DNA from: Loigolactobacillus bifermentans DSM 20003
GTDB lineage: Bacteria > Bacillota > Bacilli > Lactobacillales > Lactobacillaceae
Direction: 5' to 3'
Assembly (NCBI RefSeq): GCF_001434575.1
Contig: NZ_AZDA01000011.1
Coordinates: 1 to 43,001 of the forward strand
DNA length: 43,001 bases
The notes beneath the pieces were generated by a model. The model did not search any database, was not told where the DNA came from, and saw only the letters and a list, made by a program, of their open reading frames with translations. Positions 23,801 to 30,696 of this stretch are shown piece after piece. Each line of letters begins with the position of its first letter. Position 1 is the first letter of the stretch. The position numbers and the translations under genes were made by a program.

Positions 23801-24364
23801 TGCATGTGCGATGTAAGCTTTGATTGTTTCCTGACCGGCTTCATCAATTGCGCCTGTTACATCTGCCAAATTAGCAAGTTGCGTGATCAAAGCCTGGCGC
23901 AAATGAAAGTCCGCTTTGTTTAGGCCTTGCCAAGCTGCCGTCGTATCCGTATTTTGTTGTGCTGCCATCTGATAATACTTTAACTGAATCTTCAAGGCTT
24001 GAATCGCTGTTTTAAAATCCGGCGTCACCAATTCCTCTGGTATTGCTCTGTGTTGCCAATCCTCGACAACTAGCATTGCTGTATCCTCTAAAGAACGCAG
24101 CACGGCAACATATTGATTGAAGGTACCGCGTCGTTTTTCTGCACGTTCTTTCCAAGCAATCCTAAACGTATCCTGATTTAAATTTTTACGTTGGTCCGTC
24201 ACAAAAAAAGCACAAAAATCTTGATGGTCGGCTGCGTACTGGCAAAGTGCCTGTATCATGATATAACTTTTCCCAGTGCCAGTTGGCGCATTGACTAACA
24301 TTAATGGGTGTTCTTCTGCAGTGTTCAGCGACGTTAACATGGCGATAAAGTCTTCGGTATGCAT
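20882..24364 (-). CDS. SF2 helicase with probable C-terminal PD-(D/E)xK nuclease domain
   Basis: An 1160-aa protein. The helicase core shows Walker A APTGTGKS (26-33), Walker B LDEFD (246-250, DEFD instead of DEAH), motif III SATAT (506-510), a motif V-like GVGQNLQ (712-718) and motif VI QALGRMNR (826-833). The ~250-residue insert between motifs II and III is long and helical. Near the C-terminus, GEVAGQFLFE, FD(1062) and VAVDFK(1070-1074), followed by a hydrophobic strand RVLIINVVG, match the Glu/Asp/DxK layout of restriction-like nucleases. ATG at 24364 has a good AAAGGATG site. First gene of an operon with the 703-aa gene and MazEF, behind a LexA-box promoter. Likely phage/plasmid defence or DNA repair; the family is not identified. 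Confidence 0.82.
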   Translation of the reverse strand: MHTEDFIAMLTSLNTAEEHPLMLVNAPTGTGKSYIMIQALCQYAADHQDFCAFFVTDQRKNLNQDTFRIAWKERAEKRRGTFNQYVAVLRSLEDTAMLVVEDWQHRAIPEELVTPDFKTAIQALKIQLKYYQMAAQQNTDTTAAWQGLNKADFHLRQALITQLANLADVTGAIDEAGQETIKAYIAHADQPACAWVNAIYPTIELERRQILIMTTAKFIRSYTPFFAQYSVPFQYSSVLGNAVVILDEFDSTKQQLLDKAIDDALKARVDLVSLFDSLYRGLQKVDDMPIRLRELITKQANFNHIQAQAKQLQQTYALDHLYKNRAVTQDSGYVLHTAYRNLISQGRAWHAHLDRQSNQVVLNTGGVDTLHFRRMLGAVARFIRGVTRFMVWRARQYQNLHNAALADKANGMTIRDACFTIYDALGLSAQQIEVLMSLGLDLKAVRSKTDYLPSYHRFQERGLSLFSFTNDDTHDLRTDINASFFAVTPERYLLDILNKAAILGLSATATLPTVLDNYDLDYLKEILGKRLQDGSVYFSTATKAALNLKQRYQQANIKIVPEVMTSKSSLIDQLQTRVKTPLDVQKQTQLAQQFEAQLNLIDEQQRSYIKSRYLTLFDSFVVFLLDSNLTSFLGLQSQLPAYDKPTMDRKFIETVFNQLADLLPQVDHPTPQLRFITTRGQTNVATQLAGALALPATQNTRVYLLSAYQTIGVGQNLQHQLGAFERKRVVIVAPADAATNDPRHDRLDLAGVYLGDVTHILSSQRRFTMDAAGIRLITELLYLVDANEISIATLADHFGKLQKQVLRKQPEAAKSIVVSYSRMIIQALGRMNRAFNKLKTVRILATTDVLAKISRIGVDMTTVSPEYQALISYAHKLPRQFEATIAETRKHNWTQLTYHELQTMAAQLQIDAVYAARYQQWREFILAHPTVSNEQLQAHPGLQVTDTLSQYLINDWGQPHYEVRAPVKDTGDFDFSKRGMTVSAAAAKLPTLCKIPGFKAYMAKRGYPVTWQMADRIINPVQFINLYLGLLGEVAGQFLFERQWPSFKLQSFNELANHELFDFKATDGVAVDFKMWRGIRDVEPAAERQQVERKLKRLEHNTGYPWRVLIINVVGINHHQPVPTVDQRILEVPGLIDNQGNMMLTPAAKLQIGGFLVGRS

Positions 24365-24429
24365 GAAATCATCCTTTCAAATCAGCAAAGTACTGCCAAC
24401 CACAAAAAACCCTTAACAAATTTCCGTTT

Positions 24430-24481
24430 TGAACGTATGTTCGTTTTGATTAATTGTAACCGATTTCAAAAAATAGAACAA
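24430..24481 (-). promoter_or_regulatory. Promoter of the helicase operon with a LexA/DinR SOS box
   Basis: Minus strand: TTGTTC (24476-24481), exactly 17 bases, TACAAT (24453-24458), so transcription should start near 24446. Immediately downstream, CGAACATACGTTCA (24430-24443) matches the Gram-positive LexA (DinR) consensus CGAACRNRYGTTYC at 13 of 14 positions. Binding there would overlap the start site and repress the operon until DNA damage. The leader to the ATG is about 80 bases. Confidence 0.78.
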
Positions 24482-24736
24482 CCCTATTTGAAAATAATTT
24501 TTTTACCAGTGTCATTATTAACATTCTCATTATTTCAACGCTAAAAAATTCGTGCTGAACACAATTATGACTGTGTTCAGCACGAATCCCCTAAATTGCT
24601 GATGAACCTTATTCTGTGATATCTTTTCAAACTAACCGACGTCAATTGCCCTGGTGTGCCGATCCCCTGGTGGTTTCAGGTGCTAACACCATAAACACAA
24701 CATACTATCATTAATCATAACCACTATCGCCAACCA
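24482..24736. other. Intergenic region between the helicase promoter and the APC permease gene
   Basis: It contains the permease terminator at 24542-24587. The remainder (about 24588-24736) shows no open frame, promoter or repeat that I can support. Confidence 0.5.
24542..24587 (-). terminator. Terminator of the APC permease gene
   Basis: A perfect 16-bp stem (ATTCGTGCTGAACACA/TGTGTTCAGCACGAAT, 24548-24563 with 24572-24587) has an eight-base loop. On the minus strand it is followed by TTTTTTAG. It lies about 150 bases beyond the permease stop. Confidence 0.88.
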
Positions 24737-26014
24737 TCATCGCCGCCGCTGATCCAGCCAATAAACCAACTCGCCAAGTCCCACAAAACCTAGCCCGATC
24801 ACGTAAGTCACCCAATTGAATTGACACACCAGATAAGCTAGCAATACCAATGACAAAATCGGCAAAGTGCGCCCACCCCAAAGCTGGATTCCAGCGGGTA
24901 ATGTTGGATCATGTTGCAATTTTAATAAGGCAAAAACGGTTGCCAAATACTGAACGAAAGCGCTTAAAATAATGAGATTGACTAAGAAAAGGTAGCTGCC
25001 ACTTAACACTAAGATTGCGGCCAGTCCGATGGTAGCACTTAAAGCAACGACAGGTGCGCCAAAGCGATTTTGCCGGCCAAACTCACGTGGCAAAAGCTTT
25101 TTTTCTGTGGCTAATGATGCCAAGCCCACAGGCGTATCAAACGAGACGGCAATGGCCACCCCTAGTGTCGAGACCAGCATGCCGGCCAACATCAGGCCGC
25201 GTCCTGCCACACCCAGCACCTGCATCAATGCAGCAGCCACCGGCAATTTTTCAGCGCTGATTGCCGCGCCTAATAATAAGATCGTTAACCATTGTGTCAG
25301 CAAGTACAGCAGCGTGACCACCAGCATCACCACTAGTAATGCCTTCGGTAAAACTTTTTCAGCGTGTCGAATTTGTTGAGCAGCCACCGGTAAAAATGAA
25401 AAACCTGTAAACATGTAAAAGGCAGTGGTAAACGCTTGGGAAAAGTCATGCTGACCTAACTGACTGATCGGTGTGATCACCGCCAGGCCTTGACGACCTA
25501 AAAAAAGACTGCCTGCGATCAGAAATAGCAAGATTAAACCAATTTTAGTGGCACTGGCCAAATTATCAATCACTTTCATGGTGCTAGGCCCAAAATAATT
25601 CAGTAACAGAATGCCGCCTAGTAGGCCTAGCGCTAAAGTGGCATAAACCCACCGTTGATGAACCTGCGGCCAAAAACCGCCTAACGTGGTTAAAAAAGCC
25701 ACGATTTCCGTGCTGATCGTGATCACACCTAGAAACCAACTTAACCACCCAATTTGAAAACCAGCATGTAGCCCAAACGCCTGACTGGTATACACCCAAG
25801 CCCCACCATCCGTGTCGATTTTGGACGCCATCACAGCATAATTCATGGCAATCATTAACGTCGCCAAACCAGCTAACCCGATTGCGACCAAACTGGCCCA
25901 GCCAGCCGCCTTAAATAGCGTGCTCGGCAGTAAGAAAATCCCCGATCCAATAATGCTATTAATGCCTAACAGCAACACACTATTAAAAGATAGTGTGCCG
26001 GTTCCTTTTTTCAT
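24737..26014 (-). CDS. APC-superfamily amino acid permease
   Basis: A 425-aa membrane protein with about 12 hydrophobic segments. The first carries the APC substrate-backbone motif GINSIIGSGIFLLP (about residues 16-29), and GWLSWFLGV and YMFTGFSFLP follow in the expected later segments. It is a general amino acid (or polyamine) transporter of the AAT/APA type; the substrate is not predictable. The ATG at 26014 follows GCGAGG; the GTG nine bases upstream would leave no spacing. It is monocistronic. A copy of its promoter and first codons exists 4.1 kb to the right (30042-30244). Confidence 0.87.
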   Translation of the reverse strand: MKKGTGTLSFNSVLLLGINSIIGSGIFLLPSTLFKAAGWASLVAIGLAGLATLMIAMNYAVMASKIDTDGGAWVYTSQAFGLHAGFQIGWLSWFLGVITISTEIVAFLTTLGGFWPQVHQRWVYATLALGLLGGILLLNYFGPSTMKVIDNLASATKIGLILLFLIAGSLFLGRQGLAVITPISQLGQHDFSQAFTTAFYMFTGFSFLPVAAQQIRHAEKVLPKALLVVMLVVTLLYLLTQWLTILLLGAAISAEKLPVAAALMQVLGVAGRGLMLAGMLVSTLGVAIAVSFDTPVGLASLATEKKLLPREFGRQNRFGAPVVALSATIGLAAILVLSGSYLFLVNLIILSAFVQYLATVFALLKLQHDPTLPAGIQLWGGRTLPILSLVLLAYLVCQFNWVTYVIGLGFVGLGELVYWLDQRRR

Positions 26015-26159
26015 GCGCCACACCTCGCTTTTGAAAAATTAAAATCCTGATCTGTGTCTTATTTTATTATACCGGGTGGCACACCTGGATTACCAAAAGG
26101 ACACATGCTATCTTTTTTAAAATGTGTTGTTATTTCATTAAAAAAGCCTTAAAACAGTA
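25955..26159. repeat. About 205-bp direct repeat, left copy (APC permease 5' end and upstream region)
   Basis: It is nearly identical to 30042-30244, with about a dozen differences by eye and one single-base gap. It covers the first 20 or so codons, the ribosome site and the upstream region of the permease gene, and ends inside a hairpin that is intact only in the right copy. This copy is the functional one. Confidence 0.88.
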
Positions 26160-26760
26160 GGTGTTCCGTGCCTCCAGTTCCTTGATTCTGAGTACTTGTT
26201 TTTCCTCATCGGTCAAGAATTTATCCTTACCGCGTCGGTCCTGTAAAGTCTCCGGACCACCTTGCTTAAATTTCTTGACCCACGCAGAACCTTGTCCATA
26301 TGAGACCGCAAATTTTTTAGTCGCACCATTATAGTCCCATTCATTTGCTGTGACCCATTGTGCGATTTCAATTCGTTTGATCTGCGTTGTATTTCTACCG
26401 ATTTTCATGGGCTGGAACCTCCCAGTGATTTTAAATGGTTTACCACTAGTAAACAGGTTCACCTACTGATAGATGACGCTTGAATTTAGAATATTAAACT
26501 GGCTGGTTAATTGGGGATATGAAGTGTTCCCAGCTAGATATAGGTCAACGACTTTCTGCTTGAATTCTGATGAGTATCGGTGTACCTTCCGACACTTCAA
26601 GCCGTCTAATCCTTCAGCTACCGCTCTACCCATTGCTTGACTTAATCATATTTAGCGCCATACTAATGTTCAATCTTGATTGTACGCATGCCTTGTTCTA
26701 CCAAGTCGATGTATGCCAGCTTATCTTCTAAACTAGAGCGGGGCCCTTTTCGAGGCCATG
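26130..26760 (-). pseudogene. Degraded IS3-family (IS150-group-like) orfA
   Basis: Minus-strand frames read as a double helix-turn-helix transposase OrfA with stop codons and at least one frameshift. An N-terminal piece (RSSLEDKLAYIDLVEQGMRT) starts near 26755. After a frame change comes YSSEFKQKVVDLYLAGNTS, an in-frame stop, then the longest intact part at 26130-26462 (GRNTTQIKRIEIAQWVTANE ... SAWVKKFKQGGPETLQDRRG ... EEKQVLRIKELEARN). The sequence breaks off where the coiled tail should continue, running into the repeat copy at 26159. No orfB or paired inverted ends are present, so the element is dead. Confidence 0.82.
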
Positions 26761-26764
26761 CAAA

Positions 26765-26823
26765 AATCCCTCCATCATTATCAGATGAATGATTGTATTT
26801 CATCTGATAACCATAAAGGGATT
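26765..26823. repeat. Interrupted palindrome next to the IS remnant
   Basis: AATCCCT and AAGGGATT form outer arms, and TTATCAGATGA (26778-26788) and TCATCTGATAA (26800-26810) form a perfect inner 11-bp stem. It lies just upstream of the degraded orfA. It could be a hairpin belonging to the insertion sequence leader or a separate short element; no T-run marks it as a terminator. Confidence 0.5.
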
Positions 26824-26950
26824 ATCGCATCTCTATCTTTTTGGTTTGCCACCTGTTTAAGTTGTTATATTGAATTTTTATGATTGTCAGTAATACTGAC
26901 TTAAAAGCGGGAACCCATACCAAGTCGCTGGTTTTAGCAACTGGCTTGGT

Positions 26951-28357
26951 TTAACGCTGTTCTGTTTTTATGGTGTCATTAAATAAATACTTTACGGCAA
27001 TGACAGTGATTAAACTAACAATAGCTAAAATCAATAAAATTCCGTAGGCAATCCGACTACCTTGTTCAGTTGAATGAGAGAGATTCCCATTATTAAACTG
27101 ATTGACTGAAATAACTGCTGCCAAAACGCTGGTTCCTAGTGAACCTGCATATTGTTGAAAAGTATTGAAAATTGAATTAAAATTGGAATTTTTTTCTGAT
27201 GTTATGTGTAAACTCGCATCCGACATAGAATTACTGAATCCTAAATTAAAGCCCACGCGTAAAAGAATATAAAGTAAAGTAACCCCCCAAACAGATATCT
27301 TTGAAGAGGTGGCAAAAAATAAGCCAGTTCCAGATATAAGCGTAATACTAGAAAACAATAATGGTCTAAATGCTCCAGAATGATCGAAAAGTCGCCCTGC
27401 GTATGGCGATATTAACGCACCTGCTAAAGCTCCTGGTAATAAAACGAGACCTGTAATAAATGAATTAACGTGCAAACGGTTTTCTAAAAACAATGGAATT
27501 ACAAACGAGATACCAATATTAATAAATTGCAAAACAAAAAAGTTAATCCATCTTAAACCAACTACAGGCTGCAACAATAATTTGAAATCCAATATTTTCT
27601 TTGATGAGTGCTGCATTTTAAAGCCAAATACTAGTGTGGTTAGACAAAATACAATTAGCATTTCTATAAATCTATAGCTTGTAAAACCATAATTACCGGC
27701 ATTCGCAAATGATAAACTTAAACTTCCGAAGGTAATAGCTAGCAAAATAATTCCCCACCAATCAAATTTTTGATCAGTCTTATTTGGAACTAAAGAAATA
27801 TTTCGTTCACCAATCCAAGCTGCGAGCAAAATAACCGGGATAGTGATAATGAAAATAGCCCGCCAAGAACTAAATGCTGACAATGTGCCGCCGTAAGTCG
27901 GACCAAGCGCTGGTGCCAGTGATATAATCATTGCAGCAAGTCCCATATAAGTGCCGCGTTTTCCAACAGGAACAACTGACAGGATTATATGATACATTAG
28001 CGGAGTTGCAATTCCTGTAGAAATAGCTTGTAACAGTCGTCCTAAAAAAAGAACAATAAATTGCTGGGAAAGCACACATAATATAGTACCGATTAAATTA
28101 AAAAGCAGTGCTACTCTAAATAAATTTTTAGCGTTAAACCTATTGTTCAAAAAACCTGTTGCACTCATAACGATAGTCACCATTAATAGATAACCTGATG
28201 TTACCCATTGTATAGTACTCAATGAAACAGAAAATTCATGGGTTAATAATGGGAAAGTTACGTTTAAAGAGGTTTCGACTAGGATGCCTAAAAACGATAG
28301 GGTTGCCACTGCAATAATTGATACTTGAGTCTTTTTATTAACAAAATTTTCAGCCAT
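26951..28357 (-). CDS. DHA2-family (EmrB/QacA-type, 14-segment) MFS transporter
   Basis: A 468-aa major facilitator with about 14 hydrophobic segments, the size and pattern of EmrB/QacA drug:H+ antiporters. Visible motifs are the segment 1 LETSLNVTFPLL, segment 2 TIQWVTSGYLLMV, and motif C-like LAPALGPTYGG in segment 5. RBS GGAGG is eight to nine bases before the ATG. The gene is strongly AT-rich compared with the GC-richer chromosomal genes on the left of the window, which suggests transfer. It is divergent from a broken MarR-type gene that was probably its repressor. Substrate unknown. Confidence 0.87.
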   Translation of the reverse strand: MAENFVNKKTQVSIIAVATLSFLGILVETSLNVTFPLLTHEFSVSLSTIQWVTSGYLLMVTIVMSATGFLNNRFNAKNLFRVALLFNLIGTILCVLSQQFIVLFLGRLLQAISTGIATPLMYHIILSVVPVGKRGTYMGLAAMIISLAPALGPTYGGTLSAFSSWRAIFIITIPVILLAAWIGERNISLVPNKTDQKFDWWGIILLAITFGSLSLSFANAGNYGFTSYRFIEMLIVFCLTTLVFGFKMQHSSKKILDFKLLLQPVVGLRWINFFVLQFINIGISFVIPLFLENRLHVNSFITGLVLLPGALAGALISPYAGRLFDHSGAFRPLLFSSITLISGTGLFFATSSKISVWGVTLLYILLRVGFNLGFSNSMSDASLHITSEKNSNFNSIFNTFQQYAGSLGTSVLAAVISVNQFNNGNLSHSTEQGSRIAYGILLILAIVSLITVIAVKYLFNDTIKTEQR

Positions 28358-28391
28358 TTAACTTAACCTCCATCATTCAAAATAATATGTT

Positions 28392-28421
28392 GTTTCCAAT
28401 TAGATTCTCAGGAAACTAATT
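28392..28421. promoter_or_regulatory. Overlapping inverted repeats upstream of the DHA2 transporter gene
   Basis: GTTTCC (28392-28397) and GGAAAC (28411-28416) are arranged as an inverted repeat, and AATTAG (28398-28403) and CTAATT (28416-28421) form a second, offset one. The site is 35 bases upstream of the transporter ATG and is a plausible operator for the decayed MarR-type regulator. No confident -35/-10 pair was found. Confidence 0.4.
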
Positions 28422-28572
28422 ACATGTTACCGTTTTATTGATGCGTAATCAAATCTCTCATTTTGGAGGGCCTTATGGAATTGCAGTCGAGCATCCTAAA
28501 TAAATTTATTGATGTTAGCTGATAGCAATCACGCCGAAAAAGTGGCTGATTCGTCAAAATAAATAAGCTAAA

Positions 28573-28843
28573 GGATTGCGTACAGTTTATTTTCATATGC
28601 TTTCTGATTTACAAAAACATCCTAATGCCACCGCTAAAACTATTAGTGAAGAACTTCAAGTTTTGCGAGGAACATTATCAAAACGATTATTTTTTGAGCC
28701 AACGCCACTTAATTATAGTAAATACTAACCATAAAGACGGGAGCAGTAAGCGCTATTTATTAACAGAACCCGGATATAAACTAGCTCAATTACACAATCA
28801 TTTACTGAAGCAAAAAAATAGACAACTTGAAAGTTGTCTATAA
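28573..28843 (+). pseudogene. Frameshifted MarR-family regulator fragment
   Basis: One frame reads YFHMLSDLQKHPNATAKT and ISEELQVLRGTLSKR, a typical MarR winged-helix recognition region. The wing then continues in another frame as LIIVNTNHKDGSSKRYLLT followed by a C-terminal dimerisation helix. The frame change falls at about 28685-28705. The N-terminal helix is also missing or interrupted by stops upstream. It stands divergent to the DHA2 pump, the usual position of its regulator. Confidence 0.72.
28811..28840 (-). terminator. Terminator of the aldo/keto reductase gene
   Basis: TAGACAACTT (28819-28828) and AAGTTGTCTA (28831-28840) form a perfect 10-bp stem with a two-base nominal loop. The minus-strand side continues with seven Ts. 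It lies about 135 bases past the reductase stop and overlaps the 3' end of the MarR remnant. Confidence 0.7.
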
Positions 28844-28974
28844 AAGTTTTCCACGCAGCAATTACAAAAATTAATGGTTTTTTGCCAGAAGTGGTGACAG
28901 CAAAGACAAAGAGTTCATCATGCTGAAACTGATATGGTTTTAAAACTGATAATTTTCCTTGTTTTTTGCTTTCT

Positions 28975-29907
28975 TTATTTATTTTTAAAATCTGCAAAAG
29001 CCTTATCAATTTGTTGAAATTCTGCTTCACTTAAGGTGACATTTAAAGCCTCAACGTTGCCTGCTGCTTGTTGTTGATTACGAGCGCCAGGAATTACAAC
29101 AGCAATGTTAGGGTTGGTAATATACCAAGCTAAAATAGTTTGCGTTACAGTGGCAGAATGACGATCGGCAATTTTTTGAGTAATTGCTAATGCATTGATA
29201 ATTGTTTCAAATTCTACTTTACTATAATCATCTGCAAATTTTTCATAATCATTAAGCGTATAGCGGCCTGTTAATAGCCCAGAAGCCAGCGGAAAATACG
29301 GAACAAATGCAATTTTATTTTGCTTCAGATAAGGCCATTCAGTCTTTTCTATTTGGCGATGAACCAAATTATAATGGTCTTCGACAATATCAACTAAGCC
29401 ATCAATATTAGCTTCTTTAATTTGTTCAGGGGTAAAATTTGAAACGCCAACAGCACGAATTAACCCCGCTTGCTTTAATTCATTTAAAGCAGCAACGGCT
29501 TCATTTTTGGGCGTTTTATTGTCTGGAAAATGGATATAAAAAATATCAATATAAGCTGTTTGTAGTCGCTTTAAAGCATCTTTAACAGCTTGTTTTAAAA
29601 AGGCCGGTTCATTATTAATTTGATTATTATTTTGAGGATCTTGAGCGGCCTTAGTCGCAATCACAATTTTAGAGCGGTCATAATTTTGAATAACTTCCCC
29701 AATGATTTCTTCAGAGCGTCCTTCTCCATAGATATATGCTGTATCTAGTAACTTAATACCTGAATCAAGGGCTTTTCTTACAACATCATAACCATCCTGA
29801 TCATTCAAATTTTGAAACAAATTATGTCCACCGACCTTATTGGTCCCTAAGCCTAATTTAGTTGTTTGCACAGTACTTTTCCCAATTTTGATTTCTTGTA
29901 CCATCAT
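28975..29907 (-). CDS. Aldo/keto reductase
   Basis: A 310-aa cytosolic (beta/alpha)8 NADPH-dependent oxidoreductase. Visible active-site elements are the Asp and Tyr of LLDTAYIYGEGRSE (about residues 50-63), Lys in IVIATKAA (about 84) and the His in FYIHFPD (about 127). Cofactor-binding stretches are VGVSNFTPEQ and the late VIPGARNQQQAAGN. Translation starts at one of two adjacent ATGs (29907 or 29904) after AAGGAGG. AT-rich base use matches the neighbouring DHA2 pump gene, so both probably arrived together. It lies inside the segment bracketed by the 200-bp repeats. Substrate unknown. Confidence 0.88.
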   Translation of the reverse strand: MMVQEIKIGKSTVQTTKLGLGTNKVGGHNLFQNLNDQDGYDVVRKALDSGIKLLDTAYIYGEGRSEEIIGEVIQNYDRSKIVIATKAAQDPQNNNQINNEPAFLKQAVKDALKRLQTAYIDIFYIHFPDNKTPKNEAVAALNELKQAGLIRAVGVSNFTPEQIKEANIDGLVDIVEDHYNLVHRQIEKTEWPYLKQNKIAFVPYFPLASGLLTGRYTLNDYEKFADDYSKVEFETIINALAITQKIADRHSATVTQTILAWYITNPNIAVVIPGARNQQQAAGNVEALNVTLSEAEFQQIDKAFADFKNK

Positions 29908-29983
29908 TTTTTCCTCCTTAAAAATCATCTATTTTGCTTTAATCAAACTCGTATTTGTATTTTAAATCGATTGCTACCAAAAT

Positions 29984-30013
29984 AATAGTAGTGACTTTTT
30001 TGATACTACTATT
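29984..30013. promoter_or_regulatory. Inverted repeat upstream of the aldo/keto reductase gene
   Basis: AATAGTAGT (29984-29992) and ACTACTATT (30005-30013) form a perfect 9-bp inverted repeat with a 12-base spacer, about 80 bases upstream of the start. It looks like a repressor operator. The cognate regulator is not evident nearby. Confidence 0.5.
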
Positions 30014-30041
30014 TTCATGTTATTATTTTTGCACCAGAACC

Positions 30042-30244
30042 GCTATTAATACCTAACCGCAACACACTATTAAAAGATAGTGTGCCGGTTACTTTTTCAT
30101 ACACCACACCTCGCTTTTGAAAAATTAAAATTCTGATCTGTGTCTTATTTTATTATACCGGGTGGCACACCTGGATTACCAAAAGGACACATGCTATCTT
30201 TTTTAAAACGTACTGTTATTTAATAAAAAAAGCCTTGAACAGTA
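30042..30244. repeat. About 203-bp direct repeat, right copy (dead APC permease 5' end)
   Basis: It is the counterpart of 25955-26159. In this copy the permease start is followed by a stop after three codons (ATG AAA AAG TAA on the minus strand), and the downstream coding sequence is lost near 30032, so it is a remnant. Confidence 0.85.
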
Positions 30245-30262
30245 TGCTGTTTCAAGACTTTT
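30221..30262. terminator. Bidirectional hairpin at the right repeat end
   Basis: AAAAGCCTTGAACAG and CTGTTTCAAGACTTTT pair around TATG with A-rich and T-rich flanks on either side. The left repeat copy is cut within this hairpin, so this is the intact original. Confidence 0.6.
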
Positions 30263-30696
30263 GATGTGTGCTTTTGTCAATTTTATAGCGGCCCACCGAC
30301 GCCACTGTGCTTTCACAATCGACCATTAACATGTGTCGGCTTAAACTTATCTGAATAGGGCATGGTCTTCCTTTAAAAAAAGAACCCTAGCATGGCAGGC
30401 CACACTAAAGTTCTTCAAGTTTAATTGCTTATTCCCATTCTATACTTCACCTTAACAGTATCAGGATGAATCAGCGTGTTTAAGGCGTTTATCGAAACAA
30501 CTAATAGCAATAAAAAACTAAAAAATCAAATGCGATGTGCCATTTTAGTGCCAGTAGTATTGAGAAATCTAAACTTCAAAACCACAGTTACGGGTAGTCC
30601 GATTTATATATTGGTCTACCTTTTTTGTACCCATTTTTTAGTTCAATATTTTTCACTGCTGGCTAAATCTATTTGATCAAAATGGAGGTAATCTAC
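30263..30696. other. Intergenic zone containing the probable left edge of the conjugative element
   Basis: There is no supported complete gene. A hairpin at 30374-30416 (AGAAC..TAG..TGG paired with CCA..CTA..GTTCT) is followed on the minus strand by seven Ts. Just right of it a minus-strand frame ends in TAA at 30421-30423 and is open back to about 30525. This looks like the 3' end of a chromosomal gene cut off by an insertion. AT-rich sequence around 30505-30530 and the change to conjugative-element genes place the boundary at roughly 30460-30660. Confidence 0.4.

Noticed and set aside
26918-26953. Hairpin (CCAAG...CTTGG) at the end of the DHA2 transporter gene
   Set aside because: It needs two G-T pairs, and the minus-strand side is not followed by a T-run; termination cannot be supported.
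30476-30676. 66-aa plus-strand ORF before the adhesin
   Set aside because: Lysine/asparagine-rich start without a ribosome site, no domain, and it overlaps the probable element boundary and adhesin leader.
30673-30696. Earlier TTG start for the adhesin
   Set aside because: The ribosome site TGGAGG would lie inside the coding sequence; TTG 30697 has proper spacing and gives a standard signal peptide.
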